Shown here piece after piece: positions 40,087 through 47,672 of a DNA stretch of 64,000 nucleotides. The notes beneath the pieces are model-generated. The model was not told the origin of the DNA. It saw nothing but the letters and a program-made list of their open reading frames with translations, and made no database searches. Source of the stretch: Akkermansia muciniphila (GTDB taxonomy: Bacteria; Verrucomicrobiota; Verrucomicrobiia; Verrucomicrobiales; Akkermansiaceae); assembly GCA_945901795.1 (NCBI GenBank), contig CAMDLP010000001.1, positions 62,001 through 126,000 of the forward strand. The letters are read 5' to 3'. The position numbers and the translations under genes were made by a program. How positions within the stretch are numbered: position 1 is the first letter of the stretch; each line of letters begins with the position of its first letter.

Positions 40087-40470
40087 TCAGGTCGATAAAG
40101 GAGCTTTTTCGCCAGTGAAGGCGGATTTGATCGAGTTCATAAGATTGATGCCCTGCTTGCGGATCGTGGAAATGTAGCTGCTGATTACGCAAAACCTCTC
40201 TGCTCCCTTTACGCTGCGGAAACACCCGGACACCTTTTGCTGAACCTTGATCATGCGCAGGTCCCGCTCCGACTGGTTGTTGTCGAAGGGAACGCCCAGG
40301 TCGTTCATGAAGCGCAAGACCTCCTCGCGCTTGTCGCGCAAGCGCCGCAGCAAATTGGTTTCCTTGCTTTGCCCGATCCGGCCTCGCCTTCCCGACGGCT
40401 TGGTGATTTCGGGGTGGGCTTCGAGTCCGGCCTTCACCCACTTGTCATAGTTGGATCGCAGTCGCTTGCC
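40087..40470 (-). mobile_element. IS66-family transposase C-terminal remnant
   Basis: LLRRLRDKREEVLRFMNDLGVPFDNNQSERDLRMIKVQQKVSGCFRSVKGAERFCVISSYISTIRKQGINLMNSIKSAF. Confidence 0.88.
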
Positions 40471-40485
40471 TCAGCTGGCATGAGC

Positions 40486-40570
40486 GAGTTGAAAGTTGAA
40501 AGTTGAGAGTTGATAGGAAGAACCGGATTGACCAATCTTCCTCTTTCCATCAACCATCAACCATCAACTT
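40486..40570. repeat. Two facing heptamer tracts (GTTGAAA)n ... (CATCAAC)n with central AGGAAGA/TCTTCCT inverted repeat
   Basis: GAGTTGAAAGTTGAAAGTTGAGAGTTGATA and CCATCAACCATCAACCATCAACTT; upstream of GTG start at 40578. Confidence 0.9.
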
Positions 40571-40577
40571 CCTCCCC

Positions 40578-41639
40578 GTGAGCCCCATCACCATCGCAGC
40601 CGTCAAAGAACAAGCCGGTGAAATCCCCATCGTCGCCGCGATCCACGCCCAGCTCCAGTCGCGCAACGCCCGCACCACCAAGGGCGGCAAGCCCTATCTG
40701 GAACTCGTCTTCGCCGACGCCACCGGACATTTCTCCCTGAAAATCTGGTCGGACTCACTGATCTACGACGCCGCGGAAAAACTCGCCGACAACACCATCG
40801 TCCGCCTCGAAGGCGAGTGGACGCAGAACCAATACGGCGTCAATCCGAACCACCTCACGTGGCATCCCCTCGACGACACCGCCATCGCCAACTTCCTCGC
40901 CGGAGACCCGGTCACCCGCGAAAAACAAGAGCGCGACTACGCCGACATCCAGCGCCTCTGCGCGTCGATCACCGACCCGCGGCTGCGCGGGCTTTGCGCG
41001 CATTTCCTCCAGCAAATGGGCGACCGCTTCCGCCGCACGGCCGCAGCGAAAAAGAACCACCACGCCCGCCGCGGCGGCCTTGTCGAGCACGTCGCCCAGA
41101 TGATGCGCTCGGCCGCCGCGCTGTGCCCGGTCTATCCCGAACTCAACCGCGACCTAATTCTAACCGGCGTGCTCTTCCACGACTGCGGGAAGCTCTGGGA
41201 GAACTCTTATCCGGAAGACGGCTTCGGCCAGATCCACAGCATCCATGGCGAGATGTTAGGTCACATCCCGCTCGGCATCGAGCTGGTCAATAAGCTCTGG
41301 AACGACCTCCTCGCCAGCCCGGAAGCGGAAGCATGGAAGACGCTCAAGCCATCCACCGAGATGACCCGCCTCCACCTGCTCCATCTGATAGGAAGCCACC
41401 ACGGGCAGTATGAATTCGGCTCGCCCGTGCTGCCGCGCACGCCGGAGGCATTCGCGCTCCACTACATTGACAACCTCGACGCGAAGATGGAAATGCTCCG
41501 CGACGCCTATTCGCAAGCCACCGAGATCGCCCCCGGCATCTACGACCGCGTCTTCCCGCTGCCGACCAATCTGGTGCGGCCGCTGTCCACCTTCATCCCG
41601 CCGCCACCCGCGCCGGAGAATGATACCGGAGCAGACTGA
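40578..41639 (+). CDS. OB-fold plus HD-domain protein (YhaM-like 3'-5' exoribonuclease family)
   Basis: N-terminal OB fold; LVEHVAQMMRSAAALC, LTGVLFHDCGKLWE, IGSHHGQYEFGSPVLPRTPEAFALHYIDNLDAKM. Confidence 0.85.
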   Translation: MSPITIAAVKEQAGEIPIVAAIHAQLQSRNARTTKGGKPYLELVFADATGHFSLKIWSDSLIYDAAEKLADNTIVRLEGEWTQNQYGVNPNHLTWHPLDDTAIANFLAGDPVTREKQERDYADIQRLCASITDPRLRGLCAHFLQQMGDRFRRTAAAKKNHHARRGGLVEHVAQMMRSAAALCPVYPELNRDLILTGVLFHDCGKLWENSYPEDGFGQIHSIHGEMLGHIPLGIELVNKLWNDLLASPEAEAWKTLKPSTEMTRLHLLHLIGSHHGQYEFGSPVLPRTPEAFALHYIDNLDAKMEMLRDAYSQATEIAPGIYDRVFPLPTNLVRPLSTFIPPPPAPENDTGAD

Positions 41640-41706
41640 GCAACGTGGCGGCGATCACCGGTCGCCGCGAGTCGTCTTCACCGGAGGTGTCCACGGAACG
41701 CTGCAA

Positions 41707-41814
41707 CTCCTGTGGAGCCACGACACTCCTGTCGTGGATGCGGATGGAAAGCCTTTGGGGAAGAGCTTCGCGCATTTCAAAGACCCCGCATCCGCCCGCA
41801 CCACAGGAGTGTGG
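41707..41814. repeat. Compound nested inverted repeat with two short-loop hairpins
   Basis: CCACGACA-CTCC-TGTCGTGG (41718-41737), CCACA-GGAG-TGTGG (41801-41814), outer arms CTCCTGTGG/CCACAGGAG and GATGCGG/CCGCATC. Confidence 0.85.
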
Positions 41815-41886
41815 CACCTCAGTAGTGGGTGCCTCCTCAGGTGACTCAAGGTCGTTGCGAAGGCCGAAGCGATCGTTGCGGGACCC

Positions 41887-43977
41887 TCAAGCCAGCATCG
41901 GCTCGGCGAGACCGGCGCGGACTAGCAGGGGCTCCAGTTCCGGATCGCGGCCCATGAAGCGGCGGTAGAGTTCGTCCGGGGCGACGGAGTTTCCCTTGCT
42001 GAGGATGTGCTCGCGGAAGGCCATGCCGGTGTCGGGATTGAGAACGCCTTCCTGCTGGAAACGGGTGAAGGCGTCGGCGTCGAGAACCTCCGCCCACTTG
42101 TAGGAATAGTAGCCCGCGGCGTAGCCGGTGGGGCTGCTGAAAAGGTGGCTGAAGCGCCGCATCATCGAGGGCGACTGGGTCTTGAGCGGCGCGAGGTAGT
42201 CGGCCAGCACTTCGCGGTCCACGGCGTCGAGATCTTTCCCGAGGAAATCCGCCAGACGGGTGTGGAGTTCCAGATCGAGCTTGGCGAGGGCGAGCTGGCG
42301 CATGAAGGCGGAGGCGCTCAGGTAGTTTTTCGCGGCGATCATCTTCATGAAAAGAGCCTCCGGGATCGCCCCGCCGGTCTCGAAGTGGCGCGCGAAGAGA
42401 TCGAGCGACTCGCGGTCCCAACAGAAATTCTCCATGATCTGCGAGGGCAGCTCGACGAAATCCCACGGCACGTTCGTGCCGGACAGGGATTTGACGTCTA
42501 CCTGGCTGAGCAAGCCGTGGAGTAGGTGGCCGAACTCGTGGAAAATCGTCTCGACCTCGCTGTGGGTCAGGAGCGCGGGCTTGCCGTCCACCGGCGGGCT
42601 CATGTTGCCGATGATCAGTCCGAGGTGCGGCTCGCCGGGCGCGCCGGTGTGCAGCGAGTTCATCCACGCGCCGCCACGCTTCGACTCGCGCGGGTGCCAG
42701 TCGGCATAAAACGAACCGAGGTGGGCGGCGGTCTTCGAGTCGTGGATCTCGTAAAAGGCGCACTCCGGATGCCAGACTTCCACGACGCCCTCCGGCAGCG
42801 TGGCGGGTCCGCCGCCGGGTTGATAGAAGACGGTCTTGAGCTGGCGGATGGTGATGCCGAAAAGCCGCGAGGCGATTTCAAACATGCCGGCCATCACGCC
42901 GTCCACCGGGAAATAAGGGCGCAGCGCCTCCTCGTCGAAGTCGTAGTTCTCCTGGCGTTGTTTCTCCGCCCAGTAGGCGGTTTCCCACGGCTCGAGCGGG
43001 CCGACGGGCTGGCCGGATTTCGCGGCCTTGTATTGGGCGAGCTGTTTGTGCTCTGCCAGAAACGACGGATGAATGCGGGCGTGGAGATTCTCGATGAAGC
43101 CGAGCGCGGTGCCGCCGTCTTTCGCCATGCGGCGGAGTAGTGTTAGATCGGCGAAATGCTCGTGGCCGAGGATGCCGGCCTTTTCGTGGCGGAGGCTGAG
43201 GATCTGCCAGACAAGCGTGGTGTTGTCGAACTCGCCGGCGGCCCCGACTTTCGAGGACGCCTCCCAGACCTGGCGGCGGATCGCGTCGTCGTGCAGGTGC
43301 TGCATGATCGGGAACATCGACGGGAACTGGAGGGTGAAACGCCAGGCCGGCGTCTCGTGGCCCTTGGCGCGGGCGTTAGAGGCCGCGCCGGCGATGGCGG
43401 ATTCCGGCAGACCGGCGAGCTTCGCCTCGTCGGTGATGACGAGCTCCCAAGCGTTGGTCGAGTCGAGGACGTGCTCGGAATACTCCTTGGTGATCTTGGA
43501 AAGCTCGGCCTCGATGGCGGCGATGCGTTCCTTTTGGGCGGCGGGAAGATCCGCTCCGGAGTTGCGGAAGTCCGCTAGGGTTTCCTCGACGAAACGCCGC
43601 TGGACCGCGGGCAGCATGGCGATTTCCGCGCTGCCACCCACCGCCTTGATCACCGCCCACAAGCGGTCGTTGAGGGCGAGCGACGAATAGAAATCGGTGA
43701 CCTCCGGCAGCATCTTGCCGAGTGCCTCGCGCTGGGCGGGCGAGTCGCAGACCGAGTCGAGGTGATTGAGCCGGCCCCAGCCGTCATTGAGCGGCTCGGC
43801 GGCGTTTTCGAAGGCGAGGAAAGTGGATTCATAGGTCGCCACCGCGTGATCCTGCGCGCAGATGGCCTCGATGTTTTGCTTCGCGAGAGCAAGCGCGTGG
43901 CGGATGTCCGGCTCGACGGCTTCGGGAACGAGCGTGGACCAGCGGATTTGAAAATCGGGAGCGAGGAACGGATGCAT
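41887..43977 (-). CDS. prlC: M3 family metallopeptidase (oligopeptidase A-like)
   Basis: ETIFHEFGHLLHGLLSQVDVKSLSGTNVPWDFVELPSQIMENFCWD. Confidence 0.94.
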   Translation of the reverse strand: MHPFLAPDFQIRWSTLVPEAVEPDIRHALALAKQNIEAICAQDHAVATYESTFLAFENAAEPLNDGWGRLNHLDSVCDSPAQREALGKMLPEVTDFYSSLALNDRLWAVIKAVGGSAEIAMLPAVQRRFVEETLADFRNSGADLPAAQKERIAAIEAELSKITKEYSEHVLDSTNAWELVITDEAKLAGLPESAIAGAASNARAKGHETPAWRFTLQFPSMFPIMQHLHDDAIRRQVWEASSKVGAAGEFDNTTLVWQILSLRHEKAGILGHEHFADLTLLRRMAKDGGTALGFIENLHARIHPSFLAEHKQLAQYKAAKSGQPVGPLEPWETAYWAEKQRQENYDFDEEALRPYFPVDGVMAGMFEIASRLFGITIRQLKTVFYQPGGGPATLPEGVVEVWHPECAFYEIHDSKTAAHLGSFYADWHPRESKRGGAWMNSLHTGAPGEPHLGLIIGNMSPPVDGKPALLTHSEVETIFHEFGHLLHGLLSQVDVKSLSGTNVPWDFVELPSQIMENFCWDRESLDLFARHFETGGAIPEALFMKMIAAKNYLSASAFMRQLALAKLDLELHTRLADFLGKDLDAVDREVLADYLAPLKTQSPSMMRRFSHLFSSPTGYAAGYYSYKWAEVLDADAFTRFQQEGVLNPDTGMAFREHILSKGNSVAPDELYRRFMGRDPELEPLLVRAGLAEPMLA

Positions 43978-44136
43978 GGGTGAAATCAGGGTTATTCAGG
44001 ATCGCGCATTCTGTCAAAAATTACTTCCCGGCAGAGCGCCACGCGGGAGCGGGACATGATTTGGCACTCATCCCGCATTCGAATTGGGTCATTGCACGCC
44101 CGGCGCAAAGCGGGTTGACTTCATCCAGCTATCACC

Positions 44137-44772
44137 ATGCCTGCCAAGAAGAAATCCCCTCCCCGGAAAGGCACGGTCCTTTTCATTCCCGAAAAGATCG
44201 CCCCGCTCGTCCATGTCCTGCGCCATGAGAAGGTCCTGCTGGATTCCGATCTCGCGGAGCTTTATGGCGTTCCAACCGGGCGTTTGAACGAGGCTGTGAA
44301 ACGCAATCTCGACCGCTTCCCGGACGACTTCATGTTCCAACTCACTGAAGACGAGATGGAAATCTTGACATCGCAAATTGCGACCTCAAAAAATGCGGCG
44401 GATTCTTTAAGATCACAATCTGTGACCTTAAACGCCGATCAGGAATCTTTAAGGTCGCAATCTGCGACCTTAAAGCGCGGGCAGCACCGGAAATACCTCC
44501 CCTACGCCTTCACCGAGCAAGGCGTCGCGATGCTTTCCAGCGTCCTCCGCTCGCCCCGCGCCGTGGAGGTGAACATCGCCATCATGCGCACCTTCGTCCA
44601 ACTCCGCCGCCTGATGGACTCCAATGCCCTACTCGCCGAAAAGATCCAGTCGCTCGAAGCCAAATACGCCGATCACGATCAGCAGTTCCAACTCGTCTTC
44701 GACGCCATCCGGCAGCTCATCGCTACGGATGCCGCGCCGAAACGCGAGATGGGATTTCACGCGGATTCCTAA
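44137..44772 (+). CDS. ORF6N domain-containing protein (phage antirepressor-like)
   Basis: HEKVLLDSDLAELYGVPTGRLNEAVKRNLDRFPDDFMFQLTEDE; KYLPYAFTEQGVAMLSSVLRSPRAVEVNIAIMRTFVQLRRL. Confidence 0.93.
   Translation: MPAKKKSPPRKGTVLFIPEKIAPLVHVLRHEKVLLDSDLAELYGVPTGRLNEAVKRNLDRFPDDFMFQLTEDEMEILTSQIATSKNAADSLRSQSVTLNADQESLRSQSATLKRGQHRKYLPYAFTEQGVAMLSSVLRSPRAVEVNIAIMRTFVQLRRLMDSNALLAEKIQSLEAKYADHDQQFQLVFDAIRQLIATDAAPKREMGFHADS
44365..44474. repeat. Three 42-bp tandem units each centred on a palindrome, within the ORF6N gene
   Basis: Palindrome centres at 44377, 44419, 44461; best copy TTTAAGGTCGCA-ATC-TGCGACCTTAAA is perfect 12-3-12. Confidence 0.93.
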
Positions 44773-45377
44773 ACACTGCGCCGGCCTTGCATCGCGCGCA
44801 TCAGCGTGAGCTCGTCCGCGTGCTCGAGGCCGCCGCCCGCGGGCAGGCCTTGGGCGATGCGGGTGAGTCGGCAATTCTGGCCGCGCAGCAGTTCTGCCAG
44901 GTAGTTCGCTGTCGCCTCGCCTTCCACATCGGAGCCGAGCGCGAGGATGACCTCGATTTTCTCCGGCGCGGCCTCGATCCGCCGGACCAGCGGCGGGATG
45001 CGCAAGTCCTCGGGCGACACCCGGTCGAGCGGCGAGAGCTTGCCGCCGAGGCAATGGTAGCGGCCGCGGAACGCGCCGGAGCGCTCGAGCGGCAGGACGT
45101 CGGTCGCCTGCTCGACGACGCAAAGAATCTTGTCGTCGCGCGCCGGGTCGTCGCAGACATCGCAGCCGGCTTCGGTCGCGAAGAACCCGCAAACCGGGCA
45201 GGGCCGGACCATCTGCTTCGCCGCTAACAAAGCCCCGGCGAGCATTGCCGGATCGGCTTTCGGGCTTTGCAGGAGCCACACCGCGATGCGCTCGGCGCTG
45301 CGCGGACCGATCCCCGGCAGGCGCTTGAGTTCGCCCACCAGTGCTTTGACGGGTTCCGGGAAATCAACGCGCTTCAT
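44769..45377 (-). CDS. recR: Recombination protein RecR
   Basis: LKRLPGIGPRSAERIAVWLL, CPVCGFFATEAGCDVCDD, Toprim region. Confidence 0.95.
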   Translation of the reverse strand: MKRVDFPEPVKALVGELKRLPGIGPRSAERIAVWLLQSPKADPAMLAGALLAAKQMVRPCPVCGFFATEAGCDVCDDPARDDKILCVVEQATDVLPLERSGAFRGRYHCLGGKLSPLDRVSPEDLRIPPLVRRIEAAPEKIEVILALGSDVEGEATANYLAELLRGQNCRLTRIAQGLPAGGGLEHADELTLMRAMQGRRSV

Positions 45378-45837
45378 CGGCTTTTTCAGATAAATTCACC
45401 ACTTCGTCGCAGACCATCTGGTGGTTTCCCGCATAAACCAAGGCGCAGACTCCGGACCAAATCACGGCGATGAATGGCGCGGAAATATCAGGTGCATGCG
45501 CTGCCAGCGCCAGCACCGGAGCCCACGCCGCGACCAGAGCCGCGGTGGTAATCCACAACACGACACGCCGCCAAGTGCCGGCCACGCTGAGAATCGCAAA
45601 GGCCAACCCCAAGGCGAACAAGACCACCGCCAGCCACACCGCCCACTCGGGCAAAGCCTTGGGGAAGCTGGCCGGTTTCCCCTGCGACATCCACCTCCCG
45701 ATCGCCAGATCCACGCGGTCCAGAATGTGGAGCGCGCTCAGCCCCACGGCGAGCAGGATGGAGAGCGAACCGATGACGGCGGCCGGGACTAACACGTGAC
45801 CTTCCGGCCGAGGATGTGAGGATTTTCCCATGGTCAC
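45364..45837 (-). CDS. Hypothetical membrane protein
   Basis: Several hydrophobic segments; overlaps both neighbours in an apparent operon. Confidence 0.6.
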   Translation of the reverse strand: MTMGKSSHPRPEGHVLVPAAVIGSLSILLAVGLSALHILDRVDLAIGRWMSQGKPASFPKALPEWAVWLAVVLFALGLAFAILSVAGTWRRVVLWITTAALVAAWAPVLALAAHAPDISAPFIAVIWSGVCALVYAGNHQMVCDEVVNLSEKADEAR

Positions 45838-46655
45838 TTTTTCCGCATGAAACTCTCCTCGTAGGGCGGCTCTGCGGCGAGCACGCGATCAACGGTCAGC
45901 ACTGGTTGGATGACGCCCTCTTCCAACGGAAAGCGCATGGTGCCGGCGACTTTCACCCAGCCGTTTTCGGGAAACTCCGGCGGCGTCTTGCCGAACTCGA
46001 GGACGATCGGGATTGCCCGACTGTCGGCGGCGCAGCAGGTGATGAACAAGCGGTAGAGGCGCTTACGCGAGCCGTGCGGATTGCGGATTTTCTCGTCAAT
46101 CCAGCGGCCTTCGGTTTCCACCTTGAGGCCGTCGAGCAAGCCCTGCATTTCGCGGTCGCCGCTGGAGAAGAACAACTCCATCAGGTTGAACTCGAGAAAT
46201 CCGTCCGGTGTCTTGCGGTGGCTTTTCTCGATCTCCTCACGGGTCAGCGCGGGCAGCGACGAGGCGAGAAACGGCAAGGAAACCGCCGAGGGCGCGTCGT
46301 AGAGGCCCTTTCGCGAGAGGGCTGCGGCGGAGTATTCGTCCTTGGTCCAGACGACTGATAGAACAACCGGAACGATCATCAGCAGCACCGCGGTGAGCGG
46401 GTGCATGTCGCCGCTTTCGTGGTCGTGCGGGTCCTCCTCGCCGCTGTGGTCGTGGCAGCAACCGGCCTGTTGCCCCGCGGTGAGCAGGTTGAAAAGCCCG
46501 AGCACCGCAAGCCCCAGCCCGCCCGCGAAGGAAATGATTCGGAAGTCCGGTGCGAGGTATTTGGTGATCCGCCCGCTGGCGTAGAAATACAACAGCACCG
46601 CGCTCCAGACGAGCACCGCGAGGGAGAACAGGATGCGCCGGTTGCGGGAATTCAT
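45834..46655 (-). CDS. TIGR03943-type putative permease subunit (YcgQ-like)
   Basis: Two N-terminal TM segments, His-rich CCHDHSGEEDPHDHESGDMH, C-terminal domain RLFITCCAADSRAIPIVLEF...WVKVAGTM. Confidence 0.82.
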   Translation of the reverse strand: MNSRNRRILFSLAVLVWSAVLLYFYASGRITKYLAPDFRIISFAGGLGLAVLGLFNLLTAGQQAGCCHDHSGEEDPHDHESGDMHPLTAVLLMIVPVVLSVVWTKDEYSAAALSRKGLYDAPSAVSLPFLASSLPALTREEIEKSHRKTPDGFLEFNLMELFFSSGDREMQGLLDGLKVETEGRWIDEKIRNPHGSRKRLYRLFITCCAADSRAIPIVLEFGKTPPEFPENGWVKVAGTMRFPLEEGVIQPVLTVDRVLAAEPPYEESFMRKK

Positions 46656-47611
46656 TTCGCTGCGAACACGAGTTGTTGCCAGTAGATCGAGATCCCGCCA
46701 ATGGCGAGAAAGAGCCCGATGGCGAGAAGGACGATGAACCGCTTGCGCAATACCGTTTGATAGAGAAAGAGCAGTTTCACATCCATCATCGGGCCGAAGG
46801 TGAGGAAGGCGAGTTTCGCGCCCCATGAGAATTTATCCAGAGTCGCGGCGATGAACGCGTCCGAGGTGCTGCACAGGCTGAGGATGAACGCGAGGGCCAT
46901 CAGCGCCGCCGGCGCGGCGGTCGGGTTTTTCGCGAGGCTGTCGAGCCATTGCGCGCCGGGGGCGATGCCGGTGTTGAACAGCGCGGTGATCGACACGCCG
47001 ATGGCGAAATAGACGGCGACGTCCACGAAGTCCTTCATCGCCGAGCAGAAGGCGGCGACCAAGCGGTTGTCCTCCGCGGGCTTGTCGTGCGAATGATCGT
47101 GGTTGCAGCAGGAATGATCGTGGGCGGCTTTTGCCTCGTCCTTCTCCAGGCCTTCTACCAGCTTCGCCTTCAGCACCGAGGCGAGCGGGAGTTTCGAGAC
47201 GATCATGCCGACCGCCACCGCGATGAGAAAACCTAGCAGCAGCCGCGAGCAGGTCATCATCGCGGCACCTTGGCCTTGGAAGGCTTTCCACGTGCTCAGC
47301 GCGGTGATGGGATTCACGATCGGCGCGGCGAGCATGTAAGTCAGCGCGCAGGAGACGGGCAGGCCTTTTTTCACCAGCCGCCGGATGACCGGGACCACCG
47401 CACATTCGCAAACGGGGAACACCGCGCCTAGCAGCCCGGCGCTCAGCACCGCGAAAAATTTGTTTCTCGGCAGGAAGCGGTCCATCATCCCCGCCGGCAG
47501 GTAAATGTCGATGAATCCGCTGATCAGCGTGCCCAGTAAAATGAACGGCACGCCTTCGAAAAGGATGCTCAGGAACGCGAGCGCAAAGTCCTGCTGGGAA
47601 TCGGGCGACAT
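46652..47611 (-). CDS. Permease (UPF0718/SO_0444-type predicted metal efflux permease)
   Basis: EGVPFILLGTLISGFIDIYLP, VFPVCECAVVPVIRRLVKKGLPVSCALTYMLAAPIVNPI, DHSCCNHDHSHDKP loop. Confidence 0.87.
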   Translation of the reverse strand: MSPDSQQDFALAFLSILFEGVPFILLGTLISGFIDIYLPAGMMDRFLPRNKFFAVLSAGLLGAVFPVCECAVVPVIRRLVKKGLPVSCALTYMLAAPIVNPITALSTWKAFQGQGAAMMTCSRLLLGFLIAVAVGMIVSKLPLASVLKAKLVEGLEKDEAKAAHDHSCCNHDHSHDKPAEDNRLVAAFCSAMKDFVDVAVYFAIGVSITALFNTGIAPGAQWLDSLAKNPTAAPAALMALAFILSLCSTSDAFIAATLDKFSWGAKLAFLTFGPMMDVKLLFLYQTVLRKRFIVLLAIGLFLAIGGISIYWQQLVFAAK

Positions 47612-47672
47612 CGCCGCAAGGAAACGCCGCCAACCCACTCGTGTCAACCGGCGGGCGTTGCGTGCCCGAACT

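Noticed and set aside
41846-42763. 305-aa minus-strand ORF within the M3 peptidase gene
   Set aside because: Alternative frame of prlC; low-complexity R/P-rich translation.
44365-44474. CRISPR-like array in the ORF6N gene
   Set aside because: Only three units, in frame within a conserved protein, with palindromic units and no variable spacers or cas genes.
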